From Chryseobacterium glaciei (GTDB taxonomy: Bacteria > Bacteroidota > Bacteroidia > Flavobacteriales > Weeksellaceae), in NCBI RefSeq assembly GCF_001648155.1, contig NZ_CP015199.1:3419001-3483000 (forward strand): a stretch of DNA of 64,000 bases, read 5' to 3'. A model generated the notes under the pieces. It was not told the origin of the DNA. It was given only the letters and a program-made list of their open reading frames with translations, and searched no databases. Positions 24,603-32,892 of this stretch are shown here, piece by piece; the first letter of the stretch is position 1; each line of letters starts with the position of its first letter. The translations under genes were made by a program, and so were the position numbers.

Positions 24603-26726
24603 TTACTTAAAAATCTTCTGAATAACATTCCCAATCTCCACAAAATCTCCATGATTTCCTACAGATCGTATTTCGGGATTATTTTTATCAAATTCCGAAA
24701 ACGGGAAAATAAGAAGATAATTGTTATTATTTAAATATTTATTCAATAATTCCGGGATAATTCTCATTTGCGGAATGTAAGACTGCATTCCTCTTTTCGC
24801 CATTAAAACGATTAATGCTTCATCTTCTTTTAATTGGGCAGCGGTTTTTTCACCGTCTCGCCAATTGTTCATGATGATAAATTCTGCTTCGATATTGGCT
24901 TTTTTGATGATCTTTTGTAAGATTTCTAAAATGTTCTCTGGAGTATAAAAGACTACCGTAGCACCGGAATTTCTCGCAATATTCCAAACTCTGAGAAGTG
25001 CATGGAAAAATCCGGCTTCTTTATGAGCATTTTGAGGAATCATCACCGCATATTTTTTGATGGTTGAAAGAGGTTGGGCCGCATGATACACCAAAACATT
25101 CACATCATCATTTTGTAGATAACCGTTGTAAAGATTGTAGACAAAAGAAGGGGAGAAGCCTTTTTCATCTTCCAATCCGATGATCAAATCTGTGATATTT
25201 TGTTCTTTGATGACATTGTGTACACCGTTGATTACGTCGTTATCATACCTCTTCAAAGCCTGCAATTTCACATCTGCCGCCGCCGCCGCATCGGTTGCCT
25301 GATGCAATAATTTCTCTGCATTTTTTACGGAAGACTCATTTTTATCTTCATTAATAACATTCAATGCAAACAAATCTTCGGTATTGGAATGCGCTTTTAT
25401 TAAAATCCCGAGATTGACCATTCTTTCCACTGTTTTTTCGTGATTAATGGCCAACAGAATATTTTCTTCTTCATGATTCGTTCCCGAAACGGTATCTTCA
25501 TTATCGCTTTCAGCAATTTTTTGGGCACTCGCCATGGAAATAAATGATGAAATTGTACATGAAACCAAGATCAATAAAATACTTCCGTTTAAGACATGTT
25601 CATTCAATAACCTTATAGGCTCTCCGGTTTCGGTTTCAGAAATAATAATATTGTATCCAACCATCACAGAAGCTAATGTTGCAGCAGCAGAAGCCGAACT
25701 CAACCCAAAAATAAGTTTTCCTTCATCTTTTGAAAGGCGAAATGTTTTTTGAGTAGCCACAGCCGCAATATATTTCCCTCCGATGGAGGCGATAAGCATG
25801 ATTCCGGCAACTTCAAGGGTTTCTAAACTTTCAAAGAAAACTTTAAAATCGATCAACATTCCTACACTTATTAAAAAGAAAGGAATGAAAATAGCATTTC
25901 CGACAAACTCAACTCTATTCATCAACGAAGAAGTGTGTGGAATAAGTCTGTTTAAAGCTAAGCCTGCAAAAAATGCCCCGATAATAGCTTCAACACCTGC
26001 CAATTCTGCTAACATGGCTGCCAGATAAATCATGACCAAGACAAAAATATATTGTGAGATCTTATCATCCACTTTTTTGAAGAACCAACGCCCAATCATA
26101 GGAAATATCAACAAAACAATAAGAGCGAAAACGATAAACGAAACCGATAGTTTTACCCAAAATGCAGTCCCGACATCTCCTTGCGACATTCCGACCACGA
26201 CAGCAAGAACTAAAAGAGCAAGAACATCTGTGATCATTGTTCCGCCAACGGTAATATTCACGGCCAGATTTTTTGCAATTCCCAACTTGCTAACCAAAGG
26301 ATAAGCAATCAAAGTATGTGATGAAAATAAACTGGCAAAAAGTACGGAAGTCAGAATGTTAAAGTGTAAAAAATAATATCCGCCCAGAAAGCCCAACACA
26401 AAAGGAACGACAAACGTATAGATTCCGAAAGTGAGACTTTTCCATTTGTTTTTCTTAAAATCTCCCATGTCAATTTCAAGTCCGGCAAGAAACATAATGT
26501 ACAGCAAACCGGTAGTTCCGGTCACGACAATACTACTGTCTCTTGATAGAACATTAAAGCCATTTGGTCCGATCACAGCACCTGCGATGATTAATCCCAA
26601 TAAGTGCGGAACTTTAATTTTATTCAACAAAAGCGGTGCTGCAAGAATAATGATAAGAACCAACAGGAACTTTAATACCGGATCTTCTATGGGAAGACTC
26701 AGATTATGTATGCTTAGTAAGATCAT
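24603..26726 (-). CDS. Cation:proton antiporter (CPA2 family) with C-terminal USP-like domain
   Basis: This 707-residue inner-membrane protein has about 12 helices in the first 390 residues, with CPA2 motifs such as HLLGLIIAGAVIGPNG, LYIMFLAGLEID and VEAIIGAFFAGLALNRLIP. From about residue 420 a soluble part follows with two universal-stress-like halves (NILLAINHEKTVERMVNLG and KKYAVMIPQNAHKEAG). The family exchanges Na+ or K+ for H+. It follows the lipoprotein at 26733 by 6 nt and is probably cotranscribed with it. Confidence 0.9.
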   Translation of the reverse strand: MILLSIHNLSLPIEDPVLKFLLVLIIILAAPLLLNKIKVPHLLGLIIAGAVIGPNGFNVLSRDSSIVVTGTTGLLYIMFLAGLEIDMGDFKKNKWKSLTFGIYTFVVPFVLGFLGGYYFLHFNILTSVLFASLFSSHTLIAYPLVSKLGIAKNLAVNITVGGTMITDVLALLVLAVVVGMSQGDVGTAFWVKLSVSFIVFALIVLLIFPMIGRWFFKKVDDKISQYIFVLVMIYLAAMLAELAGVEAIIGAFFAGLALNRLIPHTSSLMNRVEFVGNAIFIPFFLISVGMLIDFKVFFESLETLEVAGIMLIASIGGKYIAAVATQKTFRLSKDEGKLIFGLSSASAAATLASVMVGYNIIISETETGEPIRLLNEHVLNGSILLILVSCTISSFISMASAQKIAESDNEDTVSGTNHEEENILLAINHEKTVERMVNLGILIKAHSNTEDLFALNVINEDKNESSVKNAEKLLHQATDAAAAADVKLQALKRYDNDVINGVHNVIKEQNITDLIIGLEDEKGFSPSFVYNLYNGYLQNDDVNVLVYHAAQPLSTIKKYAVMIPQNAHKEAGFFHALLRVWNIARNSGATVVFYTPENILEILQKIIKKANIEAEFIIMNNWRDGEKTAAQLKEDEALIVLMAKRGMQSYIPQMRIIPELLNKYLNNNNYLLIFPFSEFDKNNPEIRSVGNHGDFVEIGNVIQKIFK

Positions 26727-26732
26727 AGGTGT

Positions 26733-27299
26733 TTATTTTGTGGAACGTACTAATTCGACAGAGAATTTGGCCAGACAGCTATTGTCTACCGTTACGGTTC
26801 TGGTACCTCTGATTTTATTGTCAGAAATATCATTAAGCAAAATATTCATTTCTACTTTCTTTTTGGCGGTAGAATCTGTTTTGAAATTAAGCTTGATTTC
26901 GTTATGATCGAATTTGCCCGCGTACAATCTTACGAGATTATTATTGTTGATAATTTTGGTAACCAATTGAGTAGAATCATTATCAAATTCCCAGGTATCT
27001 ATACGCTGATCTCCAACGACATAATCACTGCAGTTGGATTCTGTGCAAATTACTTTTCCTGTCCAGTCTCCGGAAATTTCTGTAGGCCACATCACGATTT
27101 TAACAGAATCTTTCTTTGAAAAAATACTGTCTCTCATTTTTAATAATGCCTGATATTCGGATTCTTTTTGGGCAAAGAGTTTTTCTTTTTGAAGTAGTTG
27201 CTGTTCTCTGGAAATGAGACTGCTCTCTTTTTCTTTATCATTACAGCTTACAAAAAAGAATGGAATTGCCAGAAGTATAAATAGTGTGTTTTTTAGCAT
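26733..27299 (-). CDS. Lipoprotein of unknown function
   Basis: This 188-residue protein has an SPII signal with lipobox FVSC (Cys at about residue 19). A charged coiled-coil segment follows (about 24-60, rich in Glu/Gln/Lys), then a beta-rich C-terminal part (IVMWPTEISGDWTGKVICTE, WEFDNDSTQLVTKI). It probably sits in the outer membrane. It lies just upstream of the antiporter, so it may share expression with it, but no functional link is shown. Confidence 0.75.
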   Translation of the reverse strand: MLKNTLFILLAIPFFFVSCNDKEKESSLISREQQLLQKEKLFAQKESEYQALLKMRDSIFSKKDSVKIVMWPTEISGDWTGKVICTESNCSDYVVGDQRIDTWEFDNDSTQLVTKIINNNNLVRLYAGKFDHNEIKLNFKTDSTAKKKVEMNILLNDISDNKIRGTRTVTVDNSCLAKFSVELVRSTK

Positions 27300-27388
27300 A
27301 CTGAGTATATTGGTCTAAACAATATAAGCAAAAAAACGCAAATGATGAAATTGAATTCCCGAAAATAGGAGGTTGTAGTTAATAAAAA

Positions 27389-28294
27389 TTATACAACTTT
27401 CTGTTTTCTAAACATCTCAGGTTTATAATTAATAATAAAAACTCCCATGATAATTAAAACGGCAGCCATGATAAATTTAATGGTAATATTTTCATCCATA
27501 ATGAGCCATCCTAGAAATATAGCAATAATGGTATTGAAATAAGCTAATATTGAAACCTGAACGGGCGAGATCTTGGTTAAAGCATAATGAAAGGCAAAAA
27601 ATGCAGCTACAGAACCAAAAACAGACAAATATATCATTGCAGAAATACTTTTTAAAGTCCAGTTTTCGAAATTATAATGATTGGAAAAGATAAAAGCAAA
27701 AATGATCTGAACAATTCCCGCAAATAGAAATTGATAGAATAAATTCAAGGAGATATTTCCACTTTGAATATTTAATTTTTTAGTAAAAATCGTTCCCGAA
27801 GCCCATCCTGCAATAGCACAAAATAGAAAAATAATTCCCATTCTATAATCTGGATTGGCGAGATCTTTTATTCCGTCCCAGAAAATGAATAATATTCCGC
27901 TGAAACACATTAAAACACCTAGAAAAGCTCTAAAACTAAATTTCTGTAAACCAATTGCCACACTTCCCAGAAAAACGAGAATAGGAGAGGACGCACTTAT
28001 AAGAGAAGCCAGACTGCTTGATACAGTTTCTTCTGCAACGGTGGTCATTCCATTGGCAACGACCAACATTAATGAAGAGAAAATGATTTGATAACCTAAG
28101 TTTTTACAACCGATCCATTTAAATTCTTTTCTTGAAAGAAGAACTATCAACATAATCATTGATGCCAAAAACTGTCGGATTCCAGCTACAAACCAAGCCG
28201 GAATAGTTTCTACTGCGACACGGATCGCCAGAAAGGTTGTACCCCAAACAAGAGCTACGGTAATGACAGCAAAAATAAGTTTGTAATCTTTCAA
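27389..28294 (-). CDS. EamA/DMT-family transporter
   Basis: This 301-residue inner-membrane protein has ten helices in two EamA repeats: first ALVWGTTFLAIRVAVE and VAGIRQFLASM, second FLFCAIAGWASGTIFTKKL and SIMVFLG-type segments near VAAFFAFHYAL and YFNTIIAIFLGWLI. The family exports metabolites or amino acids. The start appears to be TTG 28294: no ATG lies in frame upstream, and a -7 box (TATATTTG) at 28315-28322 gives a leader of about 17 nt. Confidence 0.88.
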   Translation of the reverse strand: MKDYKLIFAVITVALVWGTTFLAIRVAVETIPAWFVAGIRQFLASMIMLIVLLSRKEFKWIGCKNLGYQIIFSSLMLVVANGMTTVAEETVSSSLASLISASSPILVFLGSVAIGLQKFSFRAFLGVLMCFSGILFIFWDGIKDLANPDYRMGIIFLFCAIAGWASGTIFTKKLNIQSGNISLNLFYQFLFAGIVQIIFAFIFSNHYNFENWTLKSISAMIYLSVFGSVAAFFAFHYALTKISPVQVSILAYFNTIIAIFLGWLIMDENITIKFIMAAVLIIMGVFIINYKPEMFRKQKVV

Positions 28295-28314
28295 AATAGA
28301 ATAAAAGTGGTAAG

Positions 28315-28322
28315 CAAATATA
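28315..28322 (-). promoter_or_regulatory. -7 box (TATATTTG) of the EamA transporter gene
   Basis: TATATTTG on the minus strand sits 21 nt before the TTG start at 28294. It supports that start rather than a more upstream one. Confidence 0.5.
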
Positions 28323-28389
28323 TCTTTTTTGAAATGAACACAATGGGTACAGTTTGGTGAATTTAGATGGGAACAGAGGAACTTTTGAA

Positions 28390-28513
28390 TTGTATAACGG
28401 TGAAATGATGAATAGTGAATTCATTTCATTGTCAATTTTCGACTTGGAAGTGTAATGATTAACAATTCACTTGCGAAGCAAAATTCATCATTTCACCATT
28501 AACAATTCACTAT
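28390..28513. repeat. GTGAATTGTCAATT-family palindromic repeat, copy a
   Basis: GTGAAATGATGAAT at 28400-28413 is matched perfectly by ATTCATCATTTCAC at 28483-28496. Further pieces TAGTGAATT and AACAATTCACTA repeat the theme. The element lies just upstream of purE. Confidence 0.6.
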
Positions 28514-28533
28514 CTCATAATTTTAAAATTCTT

Positions 28534-28541
28534 TATCTTTG
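28534..28541 (+). promoter_or_regulatory. -7 box (TATCTTTG) of purE
   Basis: TATCTTTG fits TAnnTTTG and lies 19 nt before the ATG at 28561, so the leader is about 15 nt. It is separated from the repeat at 28390-28513. Confidence 0.55.
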
Positions 28542-28560
28542 AAATCTAATAAAATTGAAG

Positions 28561-29064
28561 ATGGTAGGAATTATTATGGGAAGTCAGAGCGACTTGCCGA
28601 TCATGGAACAGGCTGCGAATTTTTTAAAAACGTTGAACATTCCGTATGAGCTTACAGTGGTTTCGGCTCACAGAACGCCGGAAAGAATGTTTGATTACGC
28701 CAAAACAGCTCAGGAAAGAGGGTTGAAAGTAATTGTTGCCGGAGCAGGAGGTGCTGCACACCTTCCGGGAATGGTAGCAAGTTGTACAATTTTGCCTGTA
28801 ATTGGAGTTCCTATTTTGTCGAGTAATTCTATTGACGGTTGGGATTCTGTATTATCAATCCTTCAAATGCCGGGCGGAATTCCTGTTGCAACAGTAGCAT
28901 TGAACGGTGCTTTAAATGCCGGAATTTTAGCCGCAAAAATTATTGGAACGGGTAATGCTGAGGTTGCTGAAAAACTTCAAAAATACCAGGAAGCTTTAAA
29001 AGATAAAGTATTGGGAACTGTGGATGATATCAAAGCTCATCATCCTAATCAATATGATAAATAA
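28561..29064 (+). CDS. purE: N5-carboxyaminoimidazole ribonucleotide mutase
   Basis: This 167-residue protein is PurE, which converts N5-CAIR made by PurK into CAIR. The start VGIIMGSQSDLP is the family signature, then VVSAHRTPERMFDYA, VAGAGGAAHLPGM, GVPILSSNSIDGWDSVLS and GGIPVATVALNGALNAGILA. ATG 28561 is chosen over TTG 28555 because the family starts there. It stands alone with its own -7 box and an intrinsic terminator, away from purK. Confidence 0.97.
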   Translation: MVGIIMGSQSDLPIMEQAANFLKTLNIPYELTVVSAHRTPERMFDYAKTAQERGLKVIVAGAGGAAHLPGMVASCTILPVIGVPILSSNSIDGWDSVLSILQMPGGIPVATVALNGALNAGILAAKIIGTGNAEVAEKLQKYQEALKDKVLGTVDDIKAHHPNQYDK

Positions 29065-29065
29065 G

Positions 29066-29135
29066 GTGAATGGTGAATGGTCAATTTGCTTTGCTTATCA
29101 ATTTTAAAGTTGGTAATTGACCATTTACAATTCAC
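29066..29135. repeat. GTGAATTGTCAATT-family palindromic repeat, copy b
   Basis: GTGAATGGTGAATGGTCAAT(T) at 29066-29086 is matched by its reverse complement at 29115-29135 with two mismatches (19 of 21). The 28-nt spacer contains TTGCTTTGCTTATCAATT, which is shared with copy c. Confidence 0.65.
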
Positions 29136-29136
29136 T

Positions 29137-29164
29137 AAAAAGCCTCACATTTTGTGAGGCTTTT
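29137..29164. terminator. Intrinsic terminator of purE (bidirectional)
   Basis: AAAAGCCTCACA pairs perfectly with TGTGAGGCTTTT around a TTT loop, with A and T runs on both sides. It can serve purE and the convergent XRE gene. Confidence 0.8.
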
Positions 29165-29179
29165 CTATTTTTAGGAATG

Positions 29180-29557
29180 TTACTTTTCTTCTGCTTTATT
29201 TTTCCAATAGGATACTTGCTCTTTCAACTCTTCGATACGTTCTTCGTATAATTCCGTTATCTTTTCAGATAGAGAATTGATTGTATTGATTGTTCCTACA
29301 AACTGAAAAGCCATTCCGCCTTTTTGATCTGTATTCTCTTGTTCAAGATTATTTGTTTCATCGGTAAGAAAATTTTCAGGCTTTACTTCAAAAATTTCAC
29401 TTAATTTTTCTATATGTGCAGCCCACGAATGGCTTTCTCCTGTCTCTATTCTGGCATATGCAGATTGAGAAATATGTAATTTTTCAGCCATGTCTTCCTG
29501 AGAAAATCCTTTAGACTTTCGTAATCTTTTTATTTTCTCTGCAACGTTGTTGGTCAT
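29180..29557 (-). CDS. XRE-family HTH transcription regulator
   Basis: This 125-residue protein has an N-terminal HTH (about residues 6-60: IKRLRKSKGFSQEDMAEKLHISQSAYARIETGE) and a C-terminal coiled coil (EERIEELKEQVSYWKNKAEE), with a spacer rich in Asn/Glu. It most likely binds its own promoter region and may control the divergent lipoprotein operon at 29715. A palindrome TACCCG-N5-CGGGTA lies between the two genes. Confidence 0.9.
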   Translation of the reverse strand: MTNNVAEKIKRLRKSKGFSQEDMAEKLHISQSAYARIETGESHSWAAHIEKLSEIFEVKPENFLTDETNNLEQENTDQKGGMAFQFVGTINTINSLSEKITELYEERIEELKEQVSYWKNKAEEK

Positions 29558-29574
29558 GTCTTTTTTATTTTACA

Positions 29575-29582
29575 CAAATATA
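29575..29582 (-). promoter_or_regulatory. -7 box (TATATTTG) of the XRE gene
   Basis: TATATTTG on the minus strand lies 17 nt before the ATG at 29557. The palindrome at 29606-29622 is just upstream of it. Confidence 0.55.
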
Positions 29583-29605
29583 AAAATAATTTCATCAAAA
29601 CAACT

Positions 29606-29622
29606 TACCCGCCTATCGGGTA
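29606..29622. promoter_or_regulatory. Candidate XRE operator palindrome
   Basis: TACCCG and CGGGTA form a perfect 6-bp inverted pair with a 5-nt gap. It is GC-rich in an AT-rich intergenic region, placed between the divergent XRE and lipoprotein genes. A 17-bp site of this shape suits a dimeric XRE protein. Confidence 0.45.
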
Positions 29623-29714
29623 GAATTATGCAAAAACAGGTTTTGTATATTGTAGACTATTTCACATATTTGTAGAGTTATAAAAAAATATTATATTTAA
29701 CAACGTAAAAACAA

Positions 29715-31028
29715 ATGAGAAAAAAATCTATTCTCAGACTATTTTTATTAATAGTCTTTAGCATCTCGCTTTATTCCTGTGTACACGATGAGATTGCATC
29801 ATCCACAGATCCTTCTTCTAAAGAATACAAATCCAAGAGTTTGTGGAAAGAAGATGAGAAATACATCAAAAATGTAATGCAGGTCTATAATGAAAACGAA
29901 ACCAAAATAAAAAAAGGAAATGGAATTCCACTTTGGGATTATGCTACAACCATGGATCGGTTTGATGAAAGTTTTTTGATGGTTCCCGTGGTTGATAACG
30001 GAAAAGTAGTTTCTGTATTGCAGGTTCCCAGACATGGAGCTAAAGTATATTTTATCTACACAGAGTCTCAGAATGATATAGCTTTTTTTCAAAACTATAT
30101 TTCTCCAAACCCTAAAAGAGCTCTCAATGCAGATATTAGCAATGGAACTAACAAATTAGTCTGTGTAACAAAGACTGTTTCTACATGGCTTCCTGATAAT
30201 GAAGATAATCCTAATGGAACAGGCACTTGGGTGTCTACAAGGGTTACTACCTGCACAAAACAGCAGTTAGAAAACTGTACGGGTATTGTATTGCCAGATG
30301 GTGAATGTATGGGTGGAGGCGGTGATCCAGGCTATCCTTACCCTGATTATGGAGGCGGCGGTGATCCCCAAGATCCGGAACCTCCGGAAGATCCTTGTGC
30401 GAAAACGAAAAGCATAATAAATAATCCTAAAATGCAAGCTGGTCTTCAAGAACTAAAAACTCAATCTACCCAAGGTGGTGAAAAAGGGATAAAATTTAAA
30501 GCTGATGGAACACCTTCTGCAACAATAACAGGAGGTGCACATAGTGTTGATTTGGGAGATAAAACAGGATATGCAGGAGGCTATCACAACCACACACCGT
30601 CAGGGATACCAATGTTATCACCTCCAGATGTAGATCAATTATTAGGTTTTGCAAGAGCACAGCCTACTTCTAACCCTGCAAATGTAAATAATGCTTATTT
30701 AGGAATGGTAGCTCCAAATGGCATGCATTATGTTATTTGGTTTAACGGAAACTATCAAGATTCCTTGACGAATTTCTCGCAAGATCAGTTAGATAATTAT
30801 GTAAATGATTATATAACTTATAAAGACCTTTTTCTATTAGATAATGCCTATTCAAGTGACCATTTAAATCTAAATAGTGACGGCTTAGAAAAATTATTTT
30901 TTGATACATTAAAAAATATGGGACTAGATGGAAAAGTAAATCTGCAAAGAATTGAAAACGATGGTACAGTAAAAATAGTAAGTCTTAATAGTAGTAATCA
31001 ACCAACTTCATCAACATGCTCACAATAA
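29715..31028 (+). CDS. Lipoprotein with JAMM-like metal-binding motif; possible secreted effector
   Basis: This 437-residue protein starts with an SPII signal (lipobox LYSC, Cys22). The middle (about 197-228) is a Gly/Pro/Asp-rich linker (DYGGGGDPQDPEPPEDP). The C-terminal domain (about 230-437) holds H291-N-H293, then S302-P-P-D305, close to the JAMM/MPN+ pattern HxHP(x6)SxxD but with one extra residue. Upstream Glu256 could be the catalytic base. JAMM domains are metalloproteases or isopeptidases, as in RadC-like and toxin proteins. A surface-anchored enzyme or toxin is possible. Two paralogous secreted proteins follow 15 and 37 nt apart, so the three form an operon. Confidence 0.65.
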   Translation: MRKKSILRLFLLIVFSISLYSCVHDEIASSTDPSSKEYKSKSLWKEDEKYIKNVMQVYNENETKIKKGNGIPLWDYATTMDRFDESFLMVPVVDNGKVVSVLQVPRHGAKVYFIYTESQNDIAFFQNYISPNPKRALNADISNGTNKLVCVTKTVSTWLPDNEDNPNGTGTWVSTRVTTCTKQQLENCTGIVLPDGECMGGGGDPGYPYPDYGGGGDPQDPEPPEDPCAKTKSIINNPKMQAGLQELKTQSTQGGEKGIKFKADGTPSATITGGAHSVDLGDKTGYAGGYHNHTPSGIPMLSPPDVDQLLGFARAQPTSNPANVNNAYLGMVAPNGMHYVIWFNGNYQDSLTNFSQDQLDNYVNDYITYKDLFLLDNAYSSDHLNLNSDGLEKLFFDTLKNMGLDGKVNLQRIENDGTVKIVSLNSSNQPTSSTCSQ

Positions 31029-31043
31029 ATTAAAAAATACAAT

Positions 31044-31628
31044 ATGAAAACAATAAATATTAAAACAATAATTCTTTTTAGCTTTTTTATAAGTTTTTTT
31101 TCTTGTAAAGCACAAGAACATCCATTAAATACAGATTTTAGAAATTTACCTGATTATTCTTATTTAAGAGACTTAAACAATGAATTAAATCCATATATTG
31201 GAACATATACTTCAACATATAATGGAAATAATATTACGATTTATATAAATAAACAAGAAAAGAAACTAAAAAGTTTTGGAAGTCAAAAATTCTATAAAGA
31301 TGTTTTATCTATAAAGTTCATTGTTAAAAATTCATCTGGAAATGTGCTCCAAGATACTCAAAATATGAACTTTGATATTAATCAAATTCGACACACTATT
31401 TTCAGTACAATGATTAATCCTTATCATAATTTAGTAATGTTTTCTTATGGAGGTACAAATTGTGGTGTTGGCTGGGGAAGTATATATCTGAAAAAACTAA
31501 ACTTAAATCAACTTTCTTGGGAATATCGACCAAATGATATGATTCTTGATAGTAGTAAATGTCCAAATGGAACAAATATAAATATTTATCTTCCTGAGAC
31601 AAAAGATTTAATTTTTACTAAGCAATAA
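31044..31628 (+). CDS. DUF6705-like secreted protein, paralogue 1
   Basis: This 194-residue protein has a signal peptide (about 1-22, ending FSCKAQ), which could also be an SPII site at the Cys. The mature part shares its layout with the next gene: LNNELNPYIGTYTSTYNG, NNITIYINKQEKKLKS, then repeated strands and a final FTKQ. Both start the mature part with a short N-x-E-L-x-P segment and end in TKQ, which shows common ancestry. I think of DUF6705-type Chryseobacterium proteins; no function is known. It follows the JAMM-like lipoprotein by 15 nt. Confidence 0.65.
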   Translation: MKTINIKTIILFSFFISFFSCKAQEHPLNTDFRNLPDYSYLRDLNNELNPYIGTYTSTYNGNNITIYINKQEKKLKSFGSQKFYKDVLSIKFIVKNSSGNVLQDTQNMNFDINQIRHTIFSTMINPYHNLVMFSYGGTNCGVGWGSIYLKKLNLNQLSWEYRPNDMILDSSKCPNGTNINIYLPETKDLIFTKQ

Positions 31629-31629
31629 A

Positions 31630-31652
31630 ATAAGCCTCTTCGGAGGCTTTTC
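31630..31652 (+). terminator. Terminator-like hairpin between the two paralogues
   Basis: AAGCCTC-TTCG-GAGGCTT has a perfect 7-bp stem with a stable TTCG loop and a short T run. The next gene starts 14 nt later, so the paralogue may be partly insulated. Confidence 0.65.
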
Positions 31653-31665
31653 CAAATGATGATAT

Positions 31666-32232
31666 ATGAAAAAACTATTTTTATTTATACTATTAGGAGG
31701 AACATTTTTCTGTAATGCACAAGAAGTCCTTCCTTTAACTAGCATGAACAATGAGCTTCCCCTAAATGCTTATATAAAAGATATAGATAATCAATTACCT
31801 GCCTTTGAGGGAAAATGGGAGGGGATTTCAAATAATAAAACATTTACTATTGTTTTCAAAAAAGTGAAATATTATGATACACTTGCACAAAAAAATCCAT
31901 ATTACAAAGATATGCTCTGGGGCAAATTTCAGGTAAAAGACTTAAATGGTAAAACTCTTTTTGATAATCTTTCCCTTGAAGATAATTATTCAAAAATACA
32001 AGGTATGCGTATTCATCCTAGTGGAAAGTATGAGTTAATATATATTGATCCGGATTTATGCAATAAAGTAGGTCTTATTATGATTGGATTTACAGATTCT
32101 TCAAAAAAAGAATTAAAGTTTAAATATAAAGACTATCCACAAAGCTTGGATTCTAGTTGTTTTTATTATGGTAAACCTATTGATCAACAACCAGATCCAT
32201 TACCGAAAGAGATTATATTGACCAAACAATAA
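31666..32232 (+). CDS. DUF6705-like secreted protein, paralogue 2
   Basis: This 188-residue paralogue of the preceding gene has a signal peptide (about 1-18, ending FFCNAQ). Its mature part reads NNELPLNAYIKDIDNQLPAF, then EGKWEGISNNKTFTIVFKK, and ends in EIILTKQ. The two differ strongly in sequence but keep the beta-rich layout and both ends. Function unknown; its position next to a possible effector makes an immunity or inhibitor role worth testing. Confidence 0.65.
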   Translation: MKKLFLFILLGGTFFCNAQEVLPLTSMNNELPLNAYIKDIDNQLPAFEGKWEGISNNKTFTIVFKKVKYYDTLAQKNPYYKDMLWGKFQVKDLNGKTLFDNLSLEDNYSKIQGMRIHPSGKYELIYIDPDLCNKVGLIMIGFTDSSKKELKFKYKDYPQSLDSSCFYYGKPIDQQPDPLPKEIILTKQ

Positions 32233-32240
32233 GTATCTTA

Positions 32241-32282
32241 TAAAACAAGCCTCATTACAATTAGTGAGGCTTGTTTTGTTTT
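32241..32282 (+). terminator. Intrinsic terminator of the lipoprotein operon
   Basis: AAAACAAGCCTCA pairs with TGAGGCTTGTTTT around a 10-nt loop and runs into T residues. It follows paralogue 2 directly. Confidence 0.8.
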
Positions 32283-32315
32283 TTAATAAATTTTAAAGAG
32301 TGAAATTTATTAAAT

Positions 32316-32346
32316 AAAAAACTCTCCAAATGTTGGAGAGTTTTTC
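32316..32346. terminator. Intrinsic terminator of the YiaA-like gene
   Basis: AAAAACTCTCCAA pairs with TTGGAGAGTTTTT around a short ATG loop, with A and T tracts on both sides. It lies 3 nt past the stop of the minus-strand YiaA-like gene. Confidence 0.8.
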
Positions 32347-32348
32347 TA

Positions 32349-32741
32349 TTATTCCTGAAGCATATTGTCTCGTGTGTTTTTCTGAACCGCGATAGATCCG
32401 AAAAGCGCCAGTAAAAATGCAAAGCCATAAAAACCTTTCTCACTAGGAAGGATGGTGGCATTCCATAATCCGATGGCTAATAAAATGATGGAAGATAAAG
32501 TTGCAAACCAACAGATCCCGTAATAAATATCCGTCACTTTGATATTTTCTAATCTGTCACGAACTGCTTTCTGCAAAGAAACAACCGCAAATAAACCGTA
32601 GAGTAGGACGGTGAAATAATATCCTTTTTCATTCAATAGCATTTCTGCTCTTACAAGGCCTACGATAAATCCTATCATTCCTGCTCCCAATGCAACCCAA
32701 GATGCTGCTATAAATGCATTTGATACATTTTGTTTTTTCAT
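32349..32741 (-). CDS. YiaA/YiaB-family inner membrane protein
   Basis: This 130-residue protein has four membrane segments in two similar halves, each with a helix pair and a short loop: FIAASWVALGAGMIGFIVGL with KGYYFTVLLYGLFAVVSLQK, then GICWFATLSSIILLAIGLWN with KGFYGFAFLLALFGSIAVQK. The duplicated EKG(Y/F)Y...QK pattern is the mark of YiaA/YiaB. The start is ATG 32741; a longer frame upstream to 32900 has no hydrophobic or conserved content and runs into a repeat. Confidence 0.85.
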   Translation of the reverse strand: MKKQNVSNAFIAASWVALGAGMIGFIVGLVRAEMLLNEKGYYFTVLLYGLFAVVSLQKAVRDRLENIKVTDIYYGICWFATLSSIILLAIGLWNATILPSEKGFYGFAFLLALFGSIAVQKNTRDNMLQE

Positions 32742-32892
32742 ACTTACTGTTTTTGTTAAACGCCAAATATATCGATTTTTTATATAACGTAACATCGGGA
32801 AAATACGGTAATAAATAAGTCTTTTTTTGCCTTGAAACTTTGAAAAGGATAACAAAAATTCCTTGGTGGCTGAGGTTCTCGAAGTCACCACT

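Noticed and set aside
24603..26726. A glutathione-gated Kef potassium exporter
   Set aside because: The C-terminal part looks like universal-stress domains rather than the RCK/KTN domain that Kef proteins carry.
26431..26907. A 158-codon frame on the plus strand opposite the antiporter
   Set aside because: The minus strand encodes a full CPA2 antiporter with clear motifs; the plus frame is its low-complexity shadow.
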